Positions 8,043 to 16,085 of a stretch of DNA of 64,000 nt are shown here, one piece after another. Source of the stretch: Nocardioides pini (lineage in GTDB: Bacteria; Actinomycetota; Actinomycetes; Propionibacteriales; Nocardioidaceae); NCBI RefSeq assembly GCF_026712185.1, contig NZ_JAPPUX010000003.1, forward strand, positions 496,001 through 560,000. The letters run 5' to 3'. Within the stretch, counting starts at the first letter, position 1. Every line of letters starts with the position of its first letter. The notes under the pieces are model-generated. The model made no database searches. It was not told the origin of the DNA and saw nothing but the letters and a program-made list of their open reading frames with translations. A program made the translations under genes and the position numbers.

Positions 8043-10184
8043 TCAGCCCTGCCGGCCCTTCCCGGGCAGCCACCAGTTCCACCGGCCCAGCAGGGTCATC
8101 GAGGCCGGGAGCAGCAGCCCGCGCACGACGGTGACGTCGAGCAGCACCGCCACCGTCATCCCGACGCCGATCTCCTTGACGGCGACCAGCTCGCCGAGCG
8201 CGAAGCCGAGGAACACGATCCCGATCGCGACGGCGGCGAGCGTCACCACCGGGCCCGAGGCGGTGATCCCGGTGAGCACGGCCTCGTCGTTGACCGCCCG
8301 GAGGTCGACGGCGCGGTCCCGCTTGCGCCGCGGACCGGCGAGCGCCTCGTCCCACGCCTCGCGGATCCGCGCGACGAGGAACACGTGGTAGTCCATCGAC
8401 AACCCGAACGCGAACATGAACAACAGCAGGGGCGTGGTGACGTCGAGGGCACCCCACGAGTCGAAGCCCAGCAGGGACGACCCCCAGCCCCACTGGAAGA
8501 CCGCCACCACGACGCCGAGCGTCGCGCCGAGGGACAGCAGGTTGAGCGCGACGGCCTTGAGGGGTACGACGACGGAGCGGGTGAGCCGTCCCAGCAGGAC
8601 GGCGGTCAGGAGCGCGACGACGAGCACCGCGACCGGCGCCCGGTCGGCGAGGGCGTCGCGGGTGTCGACCAGCTCGGCGGTGGGCCCGCCGACCAGGACG
8701 TCGGACCCGAGGTCGGCGGCCCGCATCCGGCGTACGAGGTCCTGCACCTTCGGGCCGTCGTAGTCGCCGGCGGCGTCCGGCTCGGGCTCCACGAGGAGCT
8801 GGCTGAGGTCGCCGGGCACGGGGTCGAACAGCAGCACGTCGACGACGCCCGGGATGCCGGCCAGACCGGCCATGGCGTCCGCGGTCTCCTGGGAGGTGAA
8901 CTCCGCCTCGACCAGCACGGTGATCGGGGTGGCCACCTGGTCGGGGTAGCCGTCCTCGATCGCCGCCTGCGTCAGGCGCGGCTCGCTGTCCCGGGCCAGT
9001 GAGCGCGTGTCGGAGTTGCGCAGGTCGAGGGCCAGCAGGGGCATGGCGAGCAGGAGCAGGAGCGCGGTGCACCCGAGCAGCACCGGCCAGGGACGGCGCT
9101 GGGCCGCCCGAGCCAGTCGCGGCAGCAGCGCGTGCGCGCTGGGGGTGCCGCCGAGCAGGCGGCCCTCCGCGGGGGCGGGGATCCGGCCGTGGGACACGGC
9201 GACGAGCGCGGGTGCGAGGGTGAGGCCGGTGAGCGTGGCGCCCGCCACCGCGACGAGGCCGCCGACAGCCATCGGGGAGAGCACCGGGTCACGCAGCACG
9301 AGCAGGCCGGCCAGCGCGGTCGCCACGGTGAGGCCGGAGACGAGGACCGTGCGCCCCGAGGTGGCCAGGGTCCGGCCCAGCACGGCCGCGATGTCGCCGG
9401 CCGGGGCGCCCGCCCGTTCCTCGCGGAAGCGGCCGAGGACGAGCAGCGCGTAGTCCACGGCCAGGCCGAGCCCCAGCAGCGTGACGACGTTGACGGCGTA
9501 GTCGCTCACCGGGGTCAGGCGCGCAAGTCCCGCGAGCGCCAGCAGGGCCACGCACACCGAGCCGAGCGCCGTCACCACGGGCAGCACGCCGACGACCAGC
9601 CCGCCCAGGGCGAGCGCGAGGACGACGACCAGCACGAGGATCGCGACGCCCTCGCCGCGCGCGGCGTCCTGCACCGCCTGCTCGCCGAAGGCCTCCTCGG
9701 CGAGCAGCGGGCCACCCACGAGCACCTCCGGCATGCCGACCAGCTGCAGGGCCTCCTCGACCTCCGCCGCGGCGGCGAGCGCCCGGTCGCGGTCGACCGT
9801 GTGGTCGATCTCGACGGTGACGACCGTGCCGAACCGGTCGGGCCGGACGAGGTCCTGCGCCCCCGTGGTCCAGGGGTCGCGCGCCTCGACGACGTCCGGC
9901 AGGTCGCGTACGTCGTGGAGCACGCGCGTGGCCTGGTCGATCACGTCGACGCCGTAGACGTCCGCGCCTGACAGCACCGCGACGACCAGCTCGCCCTCCG
10001 GGTCGGCGTCCTCCAGCAGCCGCGCGACCTGCGCCGACTCGCTGTCGTCGCGCAACGGGTCGGGCGCCTCCGCCAGGTCGAACACCGAGCCACCCAGCGT
10101 GGCGCCGAGCACGACGACCACCGCCCACGTGGCGAGGACCGGGCGTCGCCACCGGTGCAGCAGCCGTCCGAGGTCCTCGAGCAC
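8043..10184 (-). CDS. MMPL family (RND-type) transporter
   Basis: A 713-residue inner-membrane exporter of the MMPL family. The layout is TM1 (about residues 15-38), a large extracytoplasmic loop, a TM2-6 block ending in LGLGLAVDYALLVLGRFREE (about 236-255), then a second half with another loop and TM block carrying FGLSMDYHVFLVARIREA (about 592-609). The DY pairs within these helices are the proton-relay residues known for the family. The cargo is unknown; relatives export lipids, siderophores or drugs. A TACAGT -10 on the minus strand (10192-10197) lies 7 bases before the GTG, giving a leaderless start. It diverges from the large secreted protein gene. Confidence 0.88.
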   Translation of the reverse strand: MLEDLGRLLHRWRRPVLATWAVVVVLGATLGGSVFDLAEAPDPLRDDSESAQVARLLEDADPEGELVVAVLSGADVYGVDVIDQATRVLHDVRDLPDVVEARDPWTTGAQDLVRPDRFGTVVTVEIDHTVDRDRALAAAAEVEEALQLVGMPEVLVGGPLLAEEAFGEQAVQDAARGEGVAILVLVVVLALALGGLVVGVLPVVTALGSVCVALLALAGLARLTPVSDYAVNVVTLLGLGLAVDYALLVLGRFREERAGAPAGDIAAVLGRTLATSGRTVLVSGLTVATALAGLLVLRDPVLSPMAVGGLVAVAGATLTGLTLAPALVAVSHGRIPAPAEGRLLGGTPSAHALLPRLARAAQRRPWPVLLGCTALLLLLAMPLLALDLRNSDTRSLARDSEPRLTQAAIEDGYPDQVATPITVLVEAEFTSQETADAMAGLAGIPGVVDVLLFDPVPGDLSQLLVEPEPDAAGDYDGPKVQDLVRRMRAADLGSDVLVGGPTAELVDTRDALADRAPVAVLVVALLTAVLLGRLTRSVVVPLKAVALNLLSLGATLGVVVAVFQWGWGSSLLGFDSWGALDVTTPLLLFMFAFGLSMDYHVFLVARIREAWDEALAGPRRKRDRAVDLRAVNDEAVLTGITASGPVVTLAAVAIGIVFLGFALGELVAVKEIGVGMTVAVLLDVTVVRGLLLPASMTLLGRWNWWLPGKGRQG

Positions 10185-10191
10185 GAGCGTG

Positions 10192-10197
10192 ACTGTA
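10192..10197 (-). promoter_or_regulatory. -10 hexamer TACAGT of the MMPL gene (leaderless)
   Basis: Read on the minus strand, TACAGT is followed by 7 bases and the GTG start at 10184. The rest of the divergent gap to 10326 holds the promoter and ribosome site of the secreted protein gene. Confidence 0.55.
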
Positions 10198-10315
10198 ACG
10201 GCAGGAACCCCTTATGACGATTGGCAGTCAAAAGTTGTTCACAAAGTGTCGGATCGGTCCTAGGGTGAGGGGCGTCACATCACCCCCGGCGTGCGTCCTT
10301 GCCGCCCGGGTCACC

Positions 10316-10321
10316 AGGAGG
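10316..10321 (+). promoter_or_regulatory. AGGAGG ribosome binding site fixing the secreted protein start
   Basis: A perfect AGGAGG sits 5 bases before the GTG at 10327 and selects it over upstream in-frame GTG 10291. A strong Shine-Dalgarno stands out in a window where many genes appear leaderless. Confidence 0.8.
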
Positions 10322-10326
10322 TCCAG

Positions 10327-13300
10327 GTGTCGAAGTCCTCGTTCAACCCCCGATCGCGCGCCGGCGACGCGCGGTCCCGTCGTAGGTCCCGGTGGACCAC
10401 TGCGGCCCTCGCCACCGCCGTGGCGGCGAGCCTCGCCGCGGTCGCGCCCAGCGCGTCCGCAGTCCCTGCGGGCGACGAGCCCGGCCTGACGATGCGGGCC
10501 TTCCAGCTCGGTCAGGGCATCTCCGAGCTGTGCACGCTCAAGCCCGGGCAGACGCCCAACGTCGACCAGCTCAAGCAGGTCGTCGACTGGGACGCGCCCG
10601 ACGACTTCGGCGGCCTCCAGGACAACTTCGTGGTCGAGGCGCTGGCCCACCTGAGCGTCGAGACCAGCGGCACCTACCAGTTCCGGCTCACCAGCGACGA
10701 CGGCTCGCGCCTCACGGTCGACGACCAGGTCGTCGTCGACAACGACGGTCTCCACGGTGAGGAGGCCAAGGAGGGCAGCGTCACGCTGACCGCCGGTGAG
10801 ATCCACGACCTCCGCGTGGACTACTTCGAGGCCGGCGGGGGCGAGCGCCTGCTGCTGCAGTGGATGCCGCCCGGCGCGACCACCTTCTCGGTCGTCCCGA
10901 CCTCCGCCCTCAGCACCGAGGCCAACGTCACCCGCGTGACCGCCCCCGGCTTCAAGCAGTGCGAGGGCCAGCAGGACTCCGCCGGTGACGGCCTCCAGCT
11001 CGACGGCGTCAACCCGGCGTACGACCTGGTCGACCTGCGCCCGCAGGGCTTCGAGCCGCAGGTCACCGGGCTCGAGTGGGACGGCGACGACCTGCTCGTC
11101 CTGACCTGGGGCGGCAACGGCAACGACCAGGGCAACGTCGAGCTCGGCGAGCTCTACCGGCTCAGCGGCGTCACGGACGCCGCGTCCCCCGCGGACGTCA
11201 CGCGCACCAAGATCGCCGGCGGGCTCAAGGAGCCGCAGGGCATCAAGGTCGTCGACGGCGGGATCTACATCTCCGAGAAGACCGGCCTCATCAAGCTGAC
11301 CGGGGAGGACGCCCAGGGCGTCTTCCAGACCCAGCAGAAGATCGCCGACTACCCCTTCGACGGCAACTTCCACGAGTTCGGCTTCGGGATGCTCTACAAG
11401 GACGGCAAGTTCCACGTGAACCTCTCCGTCTCGATCAACCTCGGTGGCGCCACGACCGTGCCGCAGGGCTCCTACGACCGCGGCACCCACATCACGATCG
11501 ACAAGGAGACCGGCGCGATCGACTACGTCGCCGGCGGTCTGCGCACCCCCCACGGCATGGGCTGGGGTCCGGACGGCGAGATCTTCGTGACCGACAACCA
11601 GGGCGGCTGGCTGCCGGCCAACAAGCTCATCGAGATCAAGCCCGGTGAGTTCTACAACCACTTCACCACCGAGCCGGACGGCACCCCGGGTCGCTTCGAC
11701 GACCAGCCGGTGACCAAGCCGATCCTGTGGATGCCGCAGAACGAGATCGCCAACTCCCCGAGCACCCCGGTCGTCGTCGAGCAGGGCCCGTACGCCGGCC
11801 AGCTGTTCATCGGCGACGTGACCTACGGCGGCCTCCAGCGTGCCGACCTCGAGAAGGTCGACGGTCGCTACCAGGGCGCCCTCTTCCGGATGACCCAGGG
11901 ACTCGAGGCGGGCGTCAGCCGCGTCCTCAAGGGTCCCGACGGCTCGCTGGTCGTCGGTGGCCTCGGCGCCGGCGGCAACTGGGGCCAGACCGGCAAGCTC
12001 CGCTACGGCCTGCAGAAGCTCGACCTGAGCGGGGACGTGCCGTTCGACATGGCGTCGATGGACGTCGTCGAGGGCGGCTTCGAGATCGAGTACACGCAGC
12101 CCCTCTCGGCCGCGACCCTCGAGGACCTCGCGTCCAAGTACCAGGTGGAGCAGTGGCGTTACCGGGCCACCGCCCAGTACGGCGGCCCCAAGCTCGACGA
12201 GGAGTCGCTCCAGGTCACCGGCGCGACCGCCAGCGAGGACGGCCGTACGGTCACCCTCCAGGTCGACGGGATGAAGCCCGACCGGGTCGTGCACCTGCGC
12301 TCCCCGCGCCCGTTCGAGTCCGCCTCGAACGAGACGCTGTGGAGCACCGAGGCCTGGTACACGCTCAACAGCTACCCCGGCTACGTCGCCGAGGAGCCGG
12401 AGCCCGCTCCGGACGGCATCTACGAGCTGGAGGACGGCGAGCTGTCCGGGACCGCCGGCATCGACACCGAGCACGCCGGCTACACGGGCTCGGGCTTCGT
12501 CGACGGCATCCAGACCGTCGGCTCGGGCAGCGCGGTCGACGTGGTCGCGCCCAGGGCCGGCGCGTACGAGCTGCAGATCCGCTACGCCAACGGCCCGAAC
12601 CCGGCGCCCAACCAGACCAAGAGGATGAGCCTGTACCTCGGCGACGTGCGCCAGCAGATCTCGCTGCCGCCCTTCGCCGACTGGAAGACGTGGGGGACGA
12701 TCACCGTCCCGGTCACGCTGCCCGCTGGCGTGACCCGCGTGGAGATCGCCTACGAGCAGGGCGACGACGGCCACGTCAACCTCGACCACGTGAAGCTCAT
12801 CGACCCGACCGGTGGTCGCGTCGAGGCCGAGGACGGCACCGTCACGGGCCAGGGCAACCGCGTCCAGACCGAGCACGCCGGCTACAGCGGCACCGGCTAC
12901 GTCGGTGGCTTCGAGAACGACGGCACCGCTGTGACCTTCGACCTCACCACGACGGCGGCCGGCTTCCACGCCGTCACGCTCGGCTACGCCAACGGTCCCA
13001 ACCCGCAGCCCAACCAGACCAAGCAGATGTCCCTCTACGTCAACGACGTCTTCGTCAAGAAGCTGTTGCTGCCGCCGGGTGACTCGTGGAAGACCTGGCT
13101 GACCTACGAGGACCAGATCGAGCTGAAGGCAGGCGCCAACGTCGTCAGGATCGCGCGCGACGCGGGTGACCACGGCAACGTCAACCTCGACTACCTCGCC
13201 CTCGGGGCGCGCTCGGCCTGCGCGCCGGGCGAGACGCCGGGTGCCGACGACGAGTTCGACGGCACGACGCTCGACACCTGCCGCTGGAGCACGGTCCTCA

Positions 13301-15168
13301 ACAAGACGGCCACCGGCGTCACGGTGGCGGGCGGCCAGCTGCGCATCAACGCCCAGGCCGGTGACCTCTCCGGCGGTGCGGTCGACGCGAAGAACATGGT
13401 CCTGCAGGACGCGCCCGCCGACGACACCTGGGCCGCCACCACGCAGCTCACGATGACGGGCACGGACGACTACCTCCAGGGTGGTCTGGTCGCCTGGACC
13501 AGCGCGACCAACTACGCCAAGTTCGTCGCGATGGAGAAGCCGGACGGCAACTGGGTGCTCGAGCTGGGTCGCCGGATCAACGGCGACATGGTCTACACCA
13601 ACGCCGACCTGCCCGACGGCGCCGCTCCCGACGACCTGCAGCTGCAGATGGTCTCGACCGGCACCGCGATCCAGGGCCGCTGGTCGACCGACCAGGGCAC
13701 GACGTGGCAGTCCATGGGCGCGGGCTACCCGTCCAACGGGCTGATCGCACCCAAGATCGGTGTCGCCGCCTACAACGGCACCGGCAGCCAGGTCGGCGCA
13801 TTCGACTGGTTCAAGGTGAGCGGTGACCCGGTCGTCGAGCCCGACACGTGCGAGGCGACCGAGGCCGACCCCGGCTACCGGACGCTGTTCGACGGCACCG
13901 CGGAGAGCCTGGCGGACTGGAACATGGCCGGTCCCGGCGTGTTCACCCGCGAGGCCGACTGCACGCTCAAGACCAACGGCGGCCTGGGCCTGCTGTGGCA
14001 CTCCGAGCCGCTCGAGGGCGACTACTCGCTGCAGCTGGACTGGAAGCTCACCAAGGACGACAACGGTGGCGTCTTCGTCGGGTTCCCCAACCCTGAGACG
14101 ACCCCCCGCTACGACGGTGACGCACCCAACCCGGCCGGTGACCCCTGGGTGGCCGTCGACCGCGGGTACGAGATCCAGATCGACGCCACGGACGACCCGG
14201 ACAGCACCACCGGCGCGGTCTACAACTTCCAGTCCGCCGACCTGCCGGCTCGCGACGCTGCGCTCAAGCCGGTCGGGCAGTGGAACCACTACGAGATCAA
14301 GGTGGAGGGCAAGCGGATCCGGATCTACCTCAACGACCGGCTGGTGAACGACTTCACCAGTCCGGCGGGGGAGACCAAGCGCCTGACCTGGCCGTCGTAC
14401 ATCGGCCTGCAGAACCACGGCGGCGGTGAGAACGTCTTCTACCGCGACGTGCAGGTCATGGATCTCGCCGACCCGGAGAACGTCGCGTCCGACGTGACGG
14501 TCACCGCGCCGGAGGAGCTGGAGACGGGCAAGAAGGGCGACGTCGTCGTCGAGGTCGGCTCGGCCGCCGAGGCGGCGCCGACCGGTGAGGTGGTGCTGTC
14601 CGTGGACGGCACCGACCTGCCGGCGGTGGAGCTGGAGGACGGCAGGGCGACCTTCGAGGTCGGTCCGTTCACCGAGGCCGGGACCGTGGAGCTGGTGGCG
14701 GACTACGCCGGCGACATCGCGACCGACCCGGGTCAGGGGAGTGCGCAGCTCGAGGTGGTGAAGCCGTCGACGACCCCGCCGACGACCCCGCCCACCACGC
14801 CTCCGACCACGCCCCCGACCACGCCTCCGACGACGCCTCCGACGCCGCCCGCGGCCGACCCCTCGGTGACGGTCACCAAGGGCGGGAAGGTCGACGCGAC
14901 CAAGAACCGTCGCAAGGCCAGGCTGGTCATGACCTGCGGTTCGGACGCCTGCGAGGGCAAGGTCGCGCTCAGGACGCGCGGGAAGGACGGCAAGCGCCTC
15001 GGCGCCGGCTCGTTCGACCTCGACGCCACCGAGAAGGGCAAGGTCACCGTCACGCTCAACAAGCGCGCACGCGCCGAGCTGGGCAGGAAGGCGAACGTCA
15101 AGGCCGTCCTGGTCGTCCGCTTCGACGACGGCACCACCCAGCGGGTCAAGGTCCGCCTGACCCGCTGA
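10327..15168 (+). CDS. large secreted multidomain carbohydrate-related protein (PA14, sugar-dehydrogenase-like propeller, two CBM6/35, LamG-like, DUF1080)
   Basis: A 1613-residue exported protein. Regions in order: twin-arginine-rich signal peptide ending about residue 45 (PSASA); PA14-like domain (about 55-190); beta-propeller resembling glucose/sorbosone dehydrogenases (about 230-590); two CBM6/35-like modules (about 699-828 and 829-965) sharing YANGPNP and PNQTK; a concanavalin-fold segment (about 974-1170); a DUF1080 3-keto-disaccharide-hydrolase-like domain starting GYRTLFDGT (about 1183-1392); an Ig-like domain; a TPPTTPP linker (about 1480-1510); and a basic C-terminal domain. It probably binds and acts on an extracellular polysaccharide. 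The substrate cannot be read, and catalysis by the propeller is not shown. Two hairpins follow the stop. Confidence 0.8.
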   Translation: MSKSSFNPRSRAGDARSRRRSRWTTAALATAVAASLAAVAPSASAVPAGDEPGLTMRAFQLGQGISELCTLKPGQTPNVDQLKQVVDWDAPDDFGGLQDNFVVEALAHLSVETSGTYQFRLTSDDGSRLTVDDQVVVDNDGLHGEEAKEGSVTLTAGEIHDLRVDYFEAGGGERLLLQWMPPGATTFSVVPTSALSTEANVTRVTAPGFKQCEGQQDSAGDGLQLDGVNPAYDLVDLRPQGFEPQVTGLEWDGDDLLVLTWGGNGNDQGNVELGELYRLSGVTDAASPADVTRTKIAGGLKEPQGIKVVDGGIYISEKTGLIKLTGEDAQGVFQTQQKIADYPFDGNFHEFGFGMLYKDGKFHVNLSVSINLGGATTVPQGSYDRGTHITIDKETGAIDYVAGGLRTPHGMGWGPDGEIFVTDNQGGWLPANKLIEIKPGEFYNHFTTEPDGTPGRFDDQPVTKPILWMPQNEIANSPSTPVVVEQGPYAGQLFIGDVTYGGLQRADLEKVDGRYQGALFRMTQGLEAGVSRVLKGPDGSLVVGGLGAGGNWGQTGKLRYGLQKLDLSGDVPFDMASMDVVEGGFEIEYTQPLSAATLEDLASKYQVEQWRYRATAQYGGPKLDEESLQVTGATASEDGRTVTLQVDGMKPDRVVHLRSPRPFESASNETLWSTEAWYTLNSYPGYVAEEPEPAPDGIYELEDGELSGTAGIDTEHAGYTGSGFVDGIQTVGSGSAVDVVAPRAGAYELQIRYANGPNPAPNQTKRMSLYLGDVRQQISLPPFADWKTWGTITVPVTLPAGVTRVEIAYEQGDDGHVNLDHVKLIDPTGGRVEAEDGTVTGQGNRVQTEHAGYSGTGYVGGFENDGTAVTFDLTTTAAGFHAVTLGYANGPNPQPNQTKQMSLYVNDVFVKKLLLPPGDSWKTWLTYEDQIELKAGANVVRIARDAGDHGNVNLDYLALGARSACAPGETPGADDEFDGTTLDTCRWSTVLNKTATGVTVAGGQLRINAQAGDLSGGAVDAKNMVLQDAPADDTWAATTQLTMTGTDDYLQGGLVAWTSATNYAKFVAMEKPDGNWVLELGRRINGDMVYTNADLPDGAAPDDLQLQMVSTGTAIQGRWSTDQGTTWQSMGAGYPSNGLIAPKIGVAAYNGTGSQVGAFDWFKVSGDPVVEPDTCEATEADPGYRTLFDGTAESLADWNMAGPGVFTREADCTLKTNGGLGLLWHSEPLEGDYSLQLDWKLTKDDNGGVFVGFPNPETTPRYDGDAPNPAGDPWVAVDRGYEIQIDATDDPDSTTGAVYNFQSADLPARDAALKPVGQWNHYEIKVEGKRIRIYLNDRLVNDFTSPAGETKRLTWPSYIGLQNHGGGENVFYRDVQVMDLADPENVASDVTVTAPEELETGKKGDVVVEVGSAAEAAPTGEVVLSVDGTDLPAVELEDGRATFEVGPFTEAGTVELVADYAGDIATDPGQGSAQLEVVKPSTTPPTTPPTTPPTTPPTTPPTTPPTPPAADPSVTVTKGGKVDATKNRRKARLVMTCGSDACEGKVALRTRGKDGKRLGAGSFDLDATEKGKVTVTLNKRARAELGRKANVKAVLVVRFDDGTTQRVKVRLTR
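12421..13200 (+). repeat. tandem duplication of a CBM6/35-like module
   Basis: Two successive modules of about 130 residues share TEHAGY, YANGPNP, PNQTK, MSLY and the NLDH/NLDY end motif. They are similar but clearly diverged, so the duplication is not recent. Multivalent binding to one polysaccharide is the usual consequence of such tandem modules. Confidence 0.75.
14767..14850 (+). repeat. Pro-Thr linker repeat
   Basis: Short repeats of the form CCGACGACG/CCCACCACG code for a TPPTTPP-type flexible linker between the Ig-like domain and the C-terminal domain of the secreted protein. Such linkers are common in secreted actinobacterial glycan enzymes. Confidence 0.85.
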
Positions 15169-15177
15169 CCCTCCGGG

Positions 15178-15204
15178 GGTCGGGCGCTGCCTCAGCGCCC
15201 GACC
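15178..15204 (+). terminator. 12-bp stem hairpin after the secreted protein gene
   Basis: A GC-rich stem, GGTCGGGCGCTG paired with CAGCGCCCGACC around a 3-base loop, begins 10 bases after the stop codon. A second hairpin with a stem of about 15 bp (one G-T pair) lies at 15225-15258. No U-tract is present, as is usual in high-GC actinobacteria. Confidence 0.7.
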
Positions 15205-15224
15205 GCCCGGACCACGCGGTCCCC

Positions 15225-15258
15225 GACGGCCCGTCCTCCCACCGGAGGGCGGGCCGTC
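15225..15258. terminator. second hairpin in the convergent gap
   Basis: Arms at 15225-15239 and 15244-15258 pair over about 15 bp with one G-T pair and a 4-base loop. It lies between the convergent secreted protein and methyltransferase genes and may serve either strand. Confidence 0.55.
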
Positions 15259-15269
15259 GTCGTACGTCT

Positions 15270-15390
15270 GGCGCCGTCCGCTGCGTCATACGAACCCGAA
15301 CCCATGGGTGCGGATTGGTATGACGCAGGGAGGCGCCGTCCGCTGCGTCATACGAACCCGAACCCATGGGTGCGGATCGGTATGACGCAG
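15270..15390. repeat. two tandem copies of a 48-nt hairpin repeat (family copies A and B)
   Basis: Copies at 15281-15328 and 15343-15390 each run from CTGCGTCATAC to GTATGACGCAG and fold into a near-perfect hairpin centred on CCCATGGG. They differ from each other at one base. Both are preceded by GGCGCCGTCCG, so the duplicated unit is 62 bases (15270-15331, then 15332 on). Two diverged relatives occur at 33919-33960 and 34044-34085. Like those, they sit next to gene 3' ends. Confidence 0.85.
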
Positions 15391-15424
15391 CGGTCGGGTG
15401 GGTGGGCGGCGGACGAGCGGAGCG

Positions 15425-16045
15425 TCAGCGCCGGACCACCCGGACCAGGCAGTCCCACGCCGTACGCCGCTCCTCGCCGCCGTGACCGTCGGCCGCGGTG
15501 ACCTCGCGGGCCACGCGCCCGGCCCTGACCACCTCGACGTCGAGGCCGGTCAGGTCGGCGAGGACGTCCTCGGCCGTCATCAGCACCGCGGCCTCCTGCG
15601 GCCCGCCGGTCCCCTCGGTGAGGTTGGTGGAGTCGTGGGCGACCAGCAGGAACGTCCCGCCCGGGCGCAGCATCCCGACCGCGTGGCGCACCGCGCGCCG
15701 GCGGTCGGAGGCGGGGACCTGCAGGTAGGCGATGACGACGAGGTCGACCGGCTCGGCCGGCTCCCACGTGGTGGCGTCGGCGCGGACCCACGTCACGTCG
15801 GGGCTGCGAGGATCGTCGGCGGCCAGGCGGGCGCCCTTGCCCAGGGCGACCTGCGAGAAGTCCACGGCGGTGGCCGACCACCCGCGCGAGGCGAGCCAGA
15901 GCGCGTTGCGTCCCTCGCCCGCCGCGAGGTCCACCGCGGTGCCGGGCGGCAGGTCGGCGAGCTCGGTGGCCACGAACTGGTTGGGCTCGCGCGACCACAC
16001 GAGGTCGCTGGCGGCGTACCTCTCGTCCCATCCGTCTGCGTCCAT
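15425..16045 (-). CDS. class I SAM-dependent methyltransferase
   Basis: A 206-residue cytosolic methyltransferase with an N-terminal WDERYAASDLVWSREPN stretch. Motif I, TAVDLAAGEGRNALWLA (about residues 36-52), binds SAM, and the acidic residue in ATAVDFS ends strand 2. This architecture resembles the TehB/thiopurine-methyltransferase-like group; the substrate is unknown. The ATG at 16045 is chosen because TACCCT (minus strand, 16053-16058) lies 7 bases upstream, giving a leaderless start. The gene converges on the secreted protein gene across the hairpin repeats. Confidence 0.82.
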   Translation of the reverse strand: MDADGWDERYAASDLVWSREPNQFVATELADLPPGTAVDLAAGEGRNALWLASRGWSATAVDFSQVALGKGARLAADDPRSPDVTWVRADATTWEPAEPVDLVVIAYLQVPASDRRRAVRHAVGMLRPGGTFLLVAHDSTNLTEGTGGPQEAAVLMTAEDVLADLTGLDVEVVRAGRVAREVTAADGHGGEERRTAWDCLVRVVRR

Positions 16046-16085
16046 GCCCAGCAGGGTAGGCCCGGTCCGGGGGTGGGCGGCAGCC

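Noticed and set aside
10228..14418. A 1396-codon open frame on the minus strand opposite the large secreted protein
   Set aside because: It is a reading shadow of the GC-rich plus-strand gene. Its translation is a Val/Gly/Asp/Arg-rich repetitive composition with no domain, while the plus strand has recognisable domains from start to end.
15270..15390. CRISPR array
   Set aside because: Only two repeat units with no unique spacers of regular length, and each unit is itself a hairpin. No cas genes nearby.
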